DNA of 64,000 bases from Anastatus disparis (GCA_017163975.1 JAFFSR010000347.1:9944001-10008000); one strand, 5' to 3'. Counted from the first letter of the stretch, positions 47,166-57,959 are shown. Notes: generated by a model not told the origin, from the sequence alone. Program-made: numbers and translations.

Positions 47166-48535
47166 ATGGACGAATTTTTTAAAGAATATGATTTTGAAGA
47201 TATACGTCTAATTTTGGCTACAAGTAAGTACAACCCATGACTTATTCAATCTAACCTTTCTGATCATGATATTTTTGCTTATCATTTCTTTTGCTTATTA
47301 TGATAAATATTCAATGTTAATAAAATTTACATTTGAAATGTTTTTATATATAAAAATAATAATATTTTTCAATAGTTTATGATTATGTATAATTTTTTAG
47401 AAATAGAGTTGGTCGATGAAACTTTTTTTTCAATCGATTGAAACAAACTAAATGAAATATTAAAAGGGCATCCGAAATGTATGGATTTTATTTGCAAATA
47501 TTGTTTTGAAAAGGAAAGATTAGTAAATGAATTCGGTACTAGTCCTGTAGTTGGTGTAATATTGTTGGAGTAACTGTATGTAGGAAGTAGATACGAGCAA
47601 GAAAGATATAACAGATAATGAAAGTGAGACAGTAGATTCAACACAAACATCAAGTAATATTTAAAATTATTAACATAGAATCATTTGCATTTAATTTATA
47701 TGTGTAACAAAGAATAATTGTTTAAACAATTTTTTTATAGGTACTTTTTATCTCAAAGAAAATGAACTGTATCGTTTTTTAAATGATGAAAAAAATATTA
47801 TTGAAAAAATGATATTAGGCAGATACAAGTATGAAAACTACTTTGATATTATAAGATTAAAAGAACAATGTTTGGTTATGCAGATATTAAAAACCTATGA
47901 CGGCTCTACGGTTGAAAAGTTAGTTCGTTAATTCTACTGTCTTATACTTTCTCAATCATTAAGCTTAAATTTGTACTTGTTTACAATCTGATTTCATGTA
48001 TTCTTACACTTATTCATAACATTAGTAATGATATTCAAATAAATTTATTTAAAATTTTTTTAGATTAGAATCAGATGATTTGGAATATTTGTGTCAGCAG
48101 ATAGTTGAATTATTTCTAAGCGTAGAAAAAGAATATATTTATCAAGCACACCATAGAAATGAATTCAATGATGTCATAGGCGCCCAGGGTGTTTTATATT
48201 CTGCAAACAGAACTTTTAAAAAGAATTTATTTGATGCTCGTATATTAGTAAATAATGAAGAAAACGATAATAGTTATTTAGATTGCAACACTAGCAATAT
48301 TTTGAATTTAGAAAAAAGAGTTAATGTTTTATTTCAAGTGAATGATAACACTACAACTGTTGATATAGCAAAGTAGTGGGAAGAAAGTTTTGTTCAAAGA
48401 GAATCATTGTTTCTAAAAAATGAAAAAATAAAATATTATTGCAGACATATTTTACAAGCTTTCAGTGTCTTAAACCGCTAATCGGAATAACATTGGTAAA
48501 TATAAAGTTTATTAAAAATAAATAATACCTACACT
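47166..48535 (+). pseudogene. Decayed four-exon gene, uncharacterised family
   Basis: Exons are 47166-47223 (ATG, MDEFFKEYDFEDIRLILAT), 47401-47653, 47741-47918 and 48064 to about 48535. The introns (177, 87 and 145 bases) all start GT and end AG, and codon phase is preserved across each. Disabling changes are TGA 47439-47441, TAA 47571 with a frame change just after, TAG 48374-48376 and a frame change near 48475. Exon 2 has a Cys-rich patch (KCMDFICKYCFEKE). The C-terminal pattern (W..SF..R...L...K, then P-x-IGITLVNI.F) recalls the uncharacterised SAMD3-like proteins common in arthropods and fish; this is tentative. Intact introns mean it is not a processed copy. Confidence 0.6.
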
Positions 48536-48740
48536 GAGAGAAATCCTATAATAATTATAACTATAGATTGTATTAAAAATTACTATATTATATAGTACGA
48601 GTGGGACATTTCTGAGTTATAATAAAAATTACTATAATACATAGTAAAATTTGTGAAAACACATACATGAAAAAAAATTTTTTTTTTTTTTCATCCGAAA
48701 TTTGATATTGAAAATTTTTTTAATTTATTTAATTTATTAA

Positions 48741-49514
48741 CGGCAGGCCGGAGTAGAACCTGATACCGACCGAGTAACAATTGAGTTGTTTGTTATTTAC
48801 TTAAGTATTAAGCGGTGTATCTTCAAATTTAAGGTTGAGCGCAATAGATATTGTTATTATGAACATCTATGCACAAGAAAAAAAAAATCTACCGCTTTGT
48901 TTTTGAGAAAAGTAAGTAACGCCAAAGTAAAAGTTTATGTTTATAATATTTTCGCGTTACTTACTTTTCTCAAAAACAAAACGATAAATTTTTTTCATCT
49001 TGTGCATAAATATTTGTAATAATAATATCTATTGCGCTTAAGAGCAGGCCGGATTCGCTGTCCTTGTCTAATTGGCATTTTTGTTATTTACTCAAGTATT
49101 AATCGGTGTATCTGCAAATTGAAGGTTAAGCGCAATAGATATTATTACTACAAATATTTATGCACAAGAAAAAAAAAATCTATCGCTTTGTTTTTGAGAA
49201 AAGTAAGCAACGCGAAAATATTATAAACATAATCTTTTACTTCGGCGTTCCTTACTTTTCTCAAAAACAAATCGGTAGGATTTTTTTTTCTTGTGCATAG
49301 ATATTCATAATAATAATATCTATTGCGATCAACCTTTATTTTGAAGATACACCGATTAATACTTGAGTAAATAACAAACAACTCAATTGTTACTCGGTCG
49401 GTATCAGGTTCTACTCCGGCCTGCTGTTAATCTTCAATTTGCAGATACACCGATTAATACTTGAGTAAATAACAAAAATCTCAATTAGACAAGGACAGCG
49501 AATCCGGCCTGCTC
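48741..49514. mobile_element. Interleaved TTAA-flanked foldback MITEs
   Basis: Four related termini are each bordered by TTAA: CGGCAGGCCGGAG (48741), GAGCAGGCCGGATTC (49042), CTCCGGCCTGCTG (ending 49426) and GAATCCGGCCTGCTC (ending 49514). Pairs 1/3 and 2/4 are inverted repeats, so the two elements interleave rather than nest. Inside are two mirror-image hairpins (centres ~48935 and ~49225). The outer pair shares CTGTCCTTGTCTAATT with the MITE at 24539. Several ORFs here are hairpin artefacts. Confidence 0.65.
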
Positions 49515-49555
49515 TTAATTTAATTTTGTTAAAACAAATTACCGTTGAAAAAAAA

Positions 49556-49626
49556 GGACCTAAAGTGGAGTTGAACCCGGGTACCTCGAGAACGGAAAGC
49601 GTGAACATTACTAAATGCGCCATCAT
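49556..49626 (-). other. tRNA-like sequence (B-box type)
   Basis: Read on the minus strand there is a GGGTTCAACTCC B-box match (49567-49578) and a weaker A-box-like segment about 35 bases upstream. The stems do not form a full cloverleaf by eye. It is probably a tRNA-derived SINE head or decayed tRNA. Confidence 0.35.
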
Positions 49627-50282
49627 GAAATGTTGCTTATAAAATTTCGAATCGTCTACATATGTTACAGAACTATACTTTCAATTTGGTAGAAAATTTT
49701 GAGATTAGAAATAAATTTACAGATCGTCGACTTGACATTATTATTTGAAATATTAAAATTTATTATATTCATAATAAAATTTATTATATGCTGTCACGGT
49801 ATTTTACCGTGTTTGAATATCGCGCGAGCAGTAGATAATATACGACGCGCGCGCGGTCATACAAGCCGTCAGAGTTACGCGAAGAAATACGTAACTTACT
49901 GGCCATCAAGGGAAGAACGCCGAGTCGACCACGAGGCGTGGGAGACCTTTTCCGGCGGTTGTTGAGAGCACATTGCAATAGGTGCAAATAGTCGATAACT
50001 TTTGTTAGTGCATTTATTTCGTGTCGAAACTCGTGGTTCTATACGAACCGTGAGACACGTGCATTATCAAACCCAAGGCGTTATCCTGATTAAGGAAGAT
50101 AGCGGCCTTTGTTCTTTCTTTCTTTCTTCATCTTTTATTGGCCTTTGGACTTTTCGTCATAGGCCATCATCAATTTTTTTTTGTTCCGAGAAACTCTCTA
50201 TCTTGTATTTTTTTTGCATTCTTCGGGTTCTCTTCCCCACGGAAAACTACGAAAATTGTTTTTCCCGATTTTCCCAGGGAGT

Positions 50283-50345
50283 CAAACCCCGATCCGCTAG
50301 GACGCAAGCCAGCTGCTTTAAGCAACTGAGTTACTTTTCGTCCTT
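50283..50345 (-). other. tRNA-like sequence in the 5' LTR
   Basis: On the minus strand TAACTCAGTTGCTTAAAGC resembles an A box and GGGTTTGACTCC a B box, with spacing of about 35 bases. Cloverleaf stems are poor. It is probably tRNA-derived or a chance Pol III-like promoter. Confidence 0.35.
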
Positions 50346-50417
50346 TAACGATGGAGCTCGAAAGTGTGTTCATAAGAACAAAGCACATGTAACAGAGGTG
50401 CTTGCTTGAAAAACAGC

Positions 50418-50497
50418 CGCGAGCGGGATTCGATCCACGGTCCCCCGAGAATACGAATCCAATGCTCTTACCGACTGTGCCACAGCCCGGCTCAACG
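50418..50497 (-). other. tRNA-like sequence in the 5' LTR, better match
   Basis: On the minus strand TGGCACAGTCGGTAAGAGC is a good A box and GGATCGAATCC a good B box. Six of seven acceptor-stem pairs form (AGCCG against CGGCT, one mismatch). The anticodon and T stems are imperfect, so it is a tRNA relic or SINE head rather than a working tRNA gene. Confidence 0.45.
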
Positions 50498-51337
50498 GCC
50501 TTTGTTTATCCAGAGACGATTTCTCGAGAGCGGGCTTCGACTAGCTCCCGCGACCAGGATTGCTGCAGCGTCGCGAACGTTGGCCAACAAGCGAGCGATC
50601 AGCGCAGAGTCTTCGGTGTAAGAGAAGCTTCTCGACGTTGTCGTAAGTAATTATAAGTTTTGTAAAGTAAGGTTTCTTTCTTCGCAGAAACTTTACGTCA
50701 TAAAGTGCGTGCGTGTTATTACTTGTGTTATAGCGCAATTTAGTTCGCGTCGCATCCTCCCCTATTGTTATCTTTATTGTAATTCAAACATTGTCATATT
50801 AGTTTATTATTTCTTCTATTTTATCATTAACGTTACAATTCTTGATTTTGTATTTTTCTTTATTACTTTTAATAAATTCACTTTAAATATAAAATCTTTG
50901 TTTTATCTCTGCTGTATGAGCATATCATATAATAAGCCTGTACCAGTTGCTTACCCCGATGCCTCCGCGGTCCTTATTTTTATCATAGTAAAACATATAT
51001 ATTTTCTATATAAAATATTGAATAGGTTTAACTAAGAAAGTTAAACCGAATAAAAATAAGGAGAACTGCGCTAGCGGCATCGCGTCTCTCGATCAGGTAA
51101 GAGAGAGAGAGAGAGAGAGAGAGAGACGCGCAGCGACGAGCTGATAGAAAAATACTCCGTCGCAAATCAATCTAATATACTGACTAGCTTTGCCAGAGTT
51201 TGTTACTAGTTCATCATATTTAATACAAATTCTAGCAGCTCCGTATTCTAATAAAATTACTCAGACTTAGTAAAAAGTGAATTGAATGAAAAGCTAATAA
51301 TTTCTTTTGTAACGTGTAGTAAATTACCGTTACAAAA

Positions 51338-51351
51338 TGGCGCCCAACGAA
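51338..51351 (+). promoter_or_regulatory. Primer-binding site, tRNA-Lys type
   Basis: TGGCGCCCAACGAA begins three bases after the LTR end. TGGCGCCCAACG is the classical complement of a lysine tRNA 3' end used by many retroelements to prime minus-strand DNA. Confidence 0.8.
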
Positions 51352-52807
51352 TAGATGCGTCGACGGGAACAGGCTTTCGTACATAAAGTAAAAATGGCGA
51401 CAAACGTATAGTCGTGGCGAAGTGAAAAGATTTTTGGACGTTAGTTAAATTGCAAAATGGCTTGCGCGCTTTCTTATATAGAATCGTGAATTTAGATATT
51501 ATAGAGGGCGTCCAGAAATTAACTGTAGCACGTGTTAAAAATTTTCTTTTGAGATAAGTGAATTTGAATTTTAGAAGTTAATTGAAAAGTTTAACAAAAT
51601 TAAATTAAATTTTCTTTTCGAAAAATACATAGCAAAAAATTTCCGAACGAAATTACATATCATTGAAATTTTTCTTTTCGTTGTAATTTTCCGTTACGAG
51701 TGTGCGTTCCCACATGTCCCAGCAAAATTTTTTTTCTCTCTCTTTCTCCATAAGTAACGCGCAGACGCGATTGACATAGCTTAGCATAGACACAGAGATT
51801 AAGAAATATAACTCTGTATGCTGCCGTTCGCTTTAAGAGAAAAAGCGAACAGGCATTTAGAACTTATTCAAAATAAAGACGTGCGTTATTATATATACCC
51901 CTCTTATCGATCAGGTCGTTAGTCATATATGGTTGACTTATATGTGAGAGAGAATATTAATTTCAGCTGGCGAGGAAGCTGAAATTAAATAAAGTGTTAA
52001 CAACCCTTTAATGTAAAAATAAGTTAATCTCAATAAGAGAAAATTTTAGAAATTTAATATTAAATCTAATTGAATAAAAATTAAGATAAAATTTTTTTTT
52101 GTACATACATTGAAGGATCAGGAATTTTTTTTTGTGGTTTAATAGAATTTAAATTACATAACCTTATGTACATATAGTAAAGATTTTTTTCTGAATTTTA
52201 ATTCTCTCTCATCAAAGATTGTCAGCTCGTAGCGAGGCAATCGATCGGCGCAGTGTGTGTTGTAGAGAAAATTTAGAAATTTCTCGAAGATTTCATTTTA
52301 AAAAAATTTCCATTTTTTTGTTACACTACACATTAAATACAAATGTATAATAAATAAATTGTCCTTACACAGTTGGGTGTGCGCTTTTAACTAAAGTTTA
52401 AAAACGCGCAGGCTTTTGGATTTAGCCGCGTATTTCGAAAATTTTAATACCAGTTTTTACTGATATATATATTTTTTTGCTTTGTAGTAAAGATTAAAAC
52501 AATAGTGTGGGAAAATTTTTTAATATTTACTAAAATAATAATAGTTATTACTTTTAACGAATAAATCCAAAAGCCAAAACATAATATACATGAATATTTT
52601 TTAAAATTATATATACATATATTTTCGTGTTTCTTTTCACATCGTATGTGTGCGGCTTAGTTTCGAACCACACATATACGAACTGAAATATTATTTATTA
52701 TATATATAGCGAATACACACACACACACTGCAAGCCTTTAGTAGCATACTTGCGTGCGATCAGGTTGAGATATAGATATAATCAAGAAAGAAGATAAACA
52801 ATTCAAG
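51352..52807 (+). other. Untranslated leader of the gypsy-type element
   Basis: 1.46 kb without a long ORF lies between the primer site and gag; it is AT-rich with short CA repeats before gag. It presumably holds packaging and translation signals, but none can be pointed out. Confidence 0.5.
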
Positions 52808-54784
52808 ATGGCTACACAACAAAAAACGGGCGACAAAAATTATAAAGCTACCGCTCTAAAGGTCCATAAATGGGCAACGTGCTTGTCCGAAGACGATCTA
52901 GTAGACTCGCTTCAAACGTTAGAATTGAAGCAAGAAGGGATGTATTTCGAACAGTCACACCGATTAGTACGATGGCTGTTGGGAAATTATACGGCAGTGG
53001 ACTTCGAACAGTCTAACCCTGAAGAAAACGAAATGGCGATGCGACAACGCCGCCTTTCGGCCAGGAAAGAGTTCATCGAAAGAACCATATTTGAAAAGAC
53101 AGGGTCTACGATCTTGGACGAAAACGTAGACTCAAACGAGGAGCACCCACTCACCGTATTACGTAATGACGAAACGGTGGTGAGAAATTTAAATGCTACG
53201 TTAATTAACATTACGCAAAACGAAATGCGTAACGATCAGGTGATACTTGGAAATCCCAACGTGCAACAAAGAAGCGAAATAGCACTAGATGTCTCTAACG
53301 TACCAAAAGAACTGATAAACTATCTTACTGCCATGCACAACCAGATGAAAGAGGTGTCTTCCAGAATGGAAGGAATGTCAACCATAGTGAATTCGTTATC
53401 ACAAAAAGTGGAAGTATTATCACAACCTAAATCACCAAGCACACAGCTGTTCGACCAGGCTACAGGTGAAGAAACACCTAGACGGGATAACTTCCAAAGA
53501 AATAAAAGTACCGAACAGCACGTTAACTTTTGAGATACATTTAGCGTACATTACAATAACAGTAGTAGCCCAATAAATAGCCAAGCGAATAATAATGCAG
53601 GTACAGATCAGCAAAACAACAGAAACCGTAATAATCCGCCAACTAGTACGGCAGGAGCACGTACAGTCGAGGGGGGAGGGACCCCTCACACTGCAGACAG
53701 TGTGATGGATAACGCTAATCTGACCAGGCAAAGTGACCGTCTAACAAATGCAAATAAAAATACAGACGTAGGTCACATAGTGCGCCGATGGAATGTTACA
53801 TTCTCAGGCGAACGAGGACAAAGCATAGACCTCTTCCTAACGAGAGTAGAAGAGTGTCGAGCGCTGGCTAAACTTAGCGAGAGCGACTTATTATCCTCGC
53901 TCTCCGAACTGTTATCAGACATAGCAGCCACGTGGTACAGAAATAACAGACATTCGTGGAATACTTGGGCTGAATTTAAAGAAGCTGCTCTACGTTGGTA
54001 TGGACATAGTAGACGATTTCAACAAAGATTGCGATCTGAAGCAAACAGACGCACGCAAGGTAAAGACGAACCTGTGCGTGATTATATAACGTGTTTACAA
54101 GCAATTATATTAAAACAGGTCCCATTACCAGATTTAGGACAACAGCTCGATCTACTACACCGCAATCTCTTACCTGAGATTCAACGTATGGTAAGAAGAG
54201 ATGAGATTGTGGATGTAGAGTCACTTTTAGAAAAAGCAGTTGAAGCTGAATCAACAATAGATGCAGAGAGAGCATATAGGCCACCTCCTCCGCTGGAACA
54301 CTCTTTATTACCTGAAGTAGCTTACCATCCTATGCCCAAACGAAAAGAGAATAAACACCAGGTCGCTGCAATACAAGAAAAACCACCGGCGTCCGAACAG
54401 TTTAATATAGCTAAAATGATGATGCAAATAATCTCTCGATTAGATAAGATGTCTGAAGGCAGAGACAGGCAACCTGCACCTCATAATATAAATCAGTCTG
54501 GACAAGCTTCGCCAAACACACCACGTAAAAACCCTTACAGAAATCAACAAAATTCTAAGAGACCACCTCGGAAACCTAAACAAGGGAACAGTAACTCTGA
54601 GCAGCAAAGTCAAAACCAAGAAGAAAATCAGACAGAAAACCCAAATAGAGATAAGGCCAACATGGGTAATCAAGGAGGTACAAGAAATCGAAACCCTAAC
54701 CTCAGTTGTTACCGCTGTGGTCTACCTGGATATACGCAATGGTCTTGCCCCCAATGTGCGGGAGAAGGGCAAGGGAACAAGTAG
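52808..54784 (+). pseudogene. Ty3/gypsy Gag with one opal stop and a His-to-Tyr zinc knuckle
   Basis: A 658-codon frame starts at ATG 52808 with the context AAGATGG. The N-terminal 240 residues are charged (KVHKWATCLSEDDLVDSL). TGA at 53531-53533 is followed in the same frame by the capsid region (~340-500: WNVTFSGERGQSIDLFLTRV, ...TWYRNNRHSWNTWAEFK, ...EPVRDYITCLQ), the classical retrotransposon Gag fold. A Gln/Asn-rich linker and one zinc knuckle follow (CYRCGLPGYTQWSC), where the usual histidine is tyrosine. Both lesions can be explained by C-to-T changes (CGA to TGA, CAT to TAT). Gag packages the element RNA; this copy would make only an N-terminal fragment unless the stop is read through. 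Confidence 0.85.
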
Positions 54785-54908
54785 ACGAGATACCTACTGT
54801 TCCCAACGAGGACTACGAGACCTCAGAACTCTCTACTAGAAAGATGGTAGACAAGAAGTTACCGGAAACCTTAGTGGCAGAGCAGAGCGAGTCTCGCACT
54901 TGTCAGGC
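54785..54908 (+). pseudogene. Remnant of pol (first ~45 codons)
   Basis: The -1 frame relative to gag stays open from 54706 through the end of gag and reads REQVDEIPTVPNEDYETSEL and onward to QSESRTC before it runs into the GA run of the 3' LTR. Position and frame suit the start of pol behind a -1 frameshift. No protease motif is left. Confidence 0.5.
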
Positions 54909-55136
54909 AGAGAGAGAGAGAGAGAGACGCGCAGCGACGAGCTGATAGAAAAATACTCTGTCGCACATCAATCTAATATACTGACTAGCTTTGCCGGAGT
55001 TTGTTACTAGTTCATCATATTTAATACAAATTCTAGCAGCTCCGTATTCTAATAAAATTACTTAGACTTAGTAAAAAGTGAATTGAATAAAAAGCTAATA
55101 ATTTCTTTTGTAACGTGTAGTAAATTACCGTTACAA
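54909..55136 (+). repeat. 3' LTR, last ~230 bp only
   Basis: It matches 51103-51334 from the GA run to CCGTTACA with about five substitutions. The upstream ~1.3 kb of the LTR and the polypurine tract are gone. Confidence 0.85.
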
Positions 55137-55511
55137 TGCATAATAAAATTCATTATATGCATAATAAAATTTATTATTTTCATAACATTAATTCCAACAT
55201 AAGATATCAAATATTTTTACTCTGTCATAACAAATTTTACTATAGCATAATTTTTACTATGTAATATAGCAATTTTTCTAATAAGATATAGTTTCATTTC
55301 TTAAACGATGTTGCCAACCTTATCAAATTTTACAGTAATATTTGTTATAAATATAATAAAAATTTTCATAATGCAGAAATGTCCCAGTTGACTTATAAAA
55401 TATAGTAATTTTTATTACTATCTGTAACTAAAGTTATTATTTATTTTTCTCAGTGTATGAAATATACTAAACATGAAAAACATTTTCTGTCTTAGTTGGA
55501 ATCTGATTTAT

Positions 55512-55859
55512 TGATATATGTACAAAAATTAATATAATCTTTTAATAAATATTCTTTATATTATTTTAACTAGAAAAAGTAACGTATAAAGACTCCCAAA
55601 GTTACATAGAAAATACAAACATATTAAGCTATAATCTCTAAGAACTGTACATATGAAACTGATTGTAACATTCATATATACTCACACACTCATATACTAT
55701 AAACAAAATAATAATTTAGGATAAGGTCCATAGAGCACAAAGTGCATGGCCATCTAGTTAGTTCAAGTCTGACAGCATAAGAGAGAGCACAAAATAAAGA
55801 CTTATAAAAATTACTTCTTTGTGCTTTCTGACTACACCTTCTTCCTTTAAATTCCAACA
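55512..55859 (+). repeat. Copia 5' LTR (348 bp)
   Basis: It starts TGATATATGTACA and ends TTCCAACA; the same sequence starts at 63692. Transcription signals were not resolved. Confidence 0.9.
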
Positions 55860-55874
55860 GGTTATGAGCCCAAG
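55860..55874 (+). promoter_or_regulatory. Primer-binding site, internal initiator-Met tRNA type
   Basis: GGTTATGAGCCCAAG follows the LTR directly. Drosophila copia uses an internal fragment of initiator Met tRNA with a GGTTATGGGCCCAG-like site; one or two bases differ here. Confidence 0.7.
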
Positions 55875-56020
55875 CACATAGCCAAGGTGTATGTAGTGCA
55901 AAATAAAATAATATATAAATAAAAATAAATAACATTTTTTTTAATTAAAAAAAAATTAATTTTAAAAATAATAATAGTAAGTGCTTGTGATAAGTATATG
56001 TGTTAAGATATAGTGCAAAA

Positions 56021-56590
56021 ATGAGTGAAGATACAAAAAAGACAAAAAGAAACATTAAGCCCATTGATGGTGAAAAATATAGCATATGGAAATATCGAAT
56101 TCGCGCTTTAATTGCAGAAGAAGATGCACCTAAAGTCTTAGACGAAAATATTCCTGATAAACCAGATAATAAGTGGAAAAAATGCGAAAGAATTGCTAAG
56201 GGTATTATTATTGAATATTTGTCTGATTCAATGCTTAGTTTTTCAACAGAAGCAGATACAGCAAAAAGTGTCATCGAAAAATTAGATCCGATTTATGATA
56301 GAAAAAGTTTAGCAACGCAATTGGCGATTGAAAAGAAGCTTTTAACACTTAAATTTAAAGAAACAATATCTTTATCAAAATATCTAATCAACTTCGATGA
56401 AATGATAGTTGAATTACAAGCAGCAGGAGTAACGTTAAGTAAAATGAGTAAAATTGCTAGACTTTTATTAACGCTACCGAATCATATGGTGCACTTGTCA
56501 CCGCTATTCAAACTCAGTCAGATAAAGATTTAACTCTCGCCTTTGTAAAAATAAAATCACTAGATTATGAAATAAAATTAAAATTAAAAA
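56021..56590 (+). pseudogene. Copia Gag, N-terminal part
   Basis: ATG 56021 opens ~155 codons of copia-type Gag: GEKYSIWKYRIRALIAEED, KIARLLLTLP and the leucine/lysine pattern of the family. After LTLP (~56478) the frame shifts by one base; the other frame continues with the expected YGALVTAI...LTLAFVKIKSLDYEIK to about 56590, where the insert begins. The rest of Gag resumes at 57960. Confidence 0.85.
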
Positions 56591-56862
56591 TAAAAAAAAA
56601 CTTTTTAATGTACTACGTTTTTATAATGAACCAAAAAGTATAAAATAATGTGTAATAAAATGAATAATGATTTGAAATAAAAAAACGTGGGGCGCATGTT
56701 TATTATTATGTATTGTATGCGCCCCACGTTTTTTTATTTCAAATCATTATTCATTTTATTACACATTATTTTATACTTTTTGGTTCATTATAAAACGTAG
56801 TACATTAAAAAGTTTTTTTTATTTTTAATTTTATTTTATATTTTTAGTTCAATTAAAAACGT
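56566..56862. repeat. 300-bp near-perfect palindrome
   Basis: Arms of about 140 bases meet near 56708 around TTATTATTATG. ACGTGGGGCGCAT and ATGCGCCCCACGT flank the centre. The left arm includes the last codons of the Gag fragment (AAATTAAAATTAAAAATA), and the right arm repeats them inverted. Confidence 0.8.
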
Positions 56863-57364
56863 GGTAGATTGAAAATTTTTTTTTTATTTAGATATTATCT
56901 TATACCTTTTGGTATTATTATTATTATTAATATTATTTATCGTGTTGTCCAACAGTGCATATTATATAGCATATATATTGTTATCAAGGGACTAAAACGT
57001 GTTTCATCTATTTTTTTTAGAGAACACGTAATCGCATGCTGAGTTTCCCGCCATTTTGACGATAATGACGCTATTAGAAATTCAACCAAAATTTATTGTT
57101 TTATGCATTGATAGACCATAAAATGAATAAAATACAGTCTCAAATTTTATATGTACAATACAAAATGCTGTAATTTATGTCTAATTGCAATATGAGAAGT
57201 TAAAGAATTTTAAAAATTTTCGAAGATGGTTAGACACTAATGTTAAAAGTATATCTATATATAAAATCTTCAAAATTTCAATTTTTCCAATATCTCCGTG
57301 TATAATTGTATTAATATATTTTTCGGTGGGAATATATATTTAATTATATTATCCAACAATGCAT

Positions 57365-57555
57365 GCAAAAATATAATATTGAATATATTAATATATTAAT
57401 ATATTTGATATATTAATATATTAATATATTTGATATATAGATATATTAATATATTTGATATATTAATATATTAATATATTACTATATTAATATATTACTA
57501 TATTTGATATATTAATATATTAATATATTAATATATTAATATATTAATATATCAA
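57365..57555. repeat. TATTAATA-rich satellite
   Basis: Tandem ATTAATAT and TTGATAT units of 6-12 bases are present without interruption by other sequence. Confidence 0.85.
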
Positions 57556-57804
57556 AAGAAGATTTTTAAAATTTTCGAAGATGTTTAGACACTAATGTTA
57601 AAAGTGTATCTATATATAAAATCTTCAAATCTTCAATTTTGCCAACATCTCCGTATATGATTGAATATATTAATATATTGTTCGGTAGATATATATATTT
57701 TTTTTATAATATTGCATTGTCATCCAGTTCCGAGCTATATTTAAAATTTCAAGTCTCTAGCTCATCAGGAAGTTAGTTTACAATCGGTTGCAAAATTCGT
57801 ACCG

Positions 57805-57805
57805 A

Positions 57806-57836
<31 letters not shown>

Positions 57837-57839
57837 GGC

Positions 57840-57880
<41 letters not shown>

Positions 57881-57881
57881 C
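57805..57881. repeat. (ACAG)n microsatellite
   Basis: About 19 ACAG units with a single GGCAG interruption. The preceding 80 bases resemble common insect dispersed repeats that end in a microsatellite. Confidence 0.9.
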
Positions 57882-57959
57882 CAAAGCGAGTTAATAAAAA
57901 CGTAGTAACGTAGTAATTAATAAAAACGTAGTAACGTAGTAAAAACGTAGTAACGTAGT

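Larger units (their letters stand above)
49792..51334 (+). repeat. 5' LTR of the gypsy-type element (1,543 bp)
   Basis: It starts TGTCACGG and ends CCGTTACA, an imperfect inverted repeat with TG/CA ends. Inside are a GA run (51103-51126), two tRNA-like segments and an AT-rich 3' third. Only its last ~230 bases have a partner at 54909-55136. Confidence 0.8.
49792..55136 (+). mobile_element. Ty3/gypsy-type LTR retrotransposon, gag only, TSD ATGC
   Basis: The full 5' LTR (49792-51334), a tRNA-Lys-type primer site, a 1.46-kb leader, gag (52808-54784), a short remnant of pol and a 3' LTR piece (54909-55136) lie between ATGC duplications (49788-49791, 55137-55140). A deletion joined the start of pol to the GA run inside the 3' LTR and so removed nearly all of pol and the first ~1.3 kb of that LTR. 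In the ~210 bases shared by the two LTRs I count about five differences, so the insertion is fairly recent. Confidence 0.85.
48532..55455. mobile_element. TA-flanked DNA element (MITE-like) split by later insertions
   Basis: The left end CACTGAGAGAAAT (48532) and right end ATTTTTCTCAGTG (55455) are inverted repeats flanked by TA (48530-48531, 55456-55457). The similarity continues for about 130 bases, including GGGACATTTCTG and ATTAAAAATTACTATATT blocks. TA duplication and this terminus fit Tc1/mariner-type MITEs. Its own sequence is 48532 to about 48736, ~49519-49791 and 55141-55455; the rest is nested foldbacks and a gypsy-type element. No transposase was seen. Confidence 0.7.
56590..57959. 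mobile_element. AT-rich compound insert in copia gag
   Basis: It splits Gag between the LDYEIK region and the NEQSETS region. TACTACGTTTTTA near the left (56612) is matched by TAAAAACGTAGTA copies at the right (57904-57960). Inside are the palindrome, two ~170-base related blocks (57190 and 57555: TTCGAAGATG, TTAGACACTAATGTTAAAAG), a TATTAA satellite and an ACAG run preceded by CAATCGGTTGCAAAATTCGT. There is no ORF. It is probably more than one insertion. Confidence 0.5.

Noticed and set aside
48786..49381. Several 60-77 codon ORFs around the TTAA foldbacks
   Set aside because: They are mirror images of one another across hairpin arms and contain poly-Lys/poly-Phe runs.
50418..50497. Functional tRNA gene
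   Set aside because: The A and B boxes are good but the anticodon and T stems are not, so it is treated as a relic or SINE head.
53531..53533. Programmed readthrough of the Gag TGA
   Set aside because: It lies inside Gag, upstream of the capsid region, not at a gag-pol border. Mutation is simpler.
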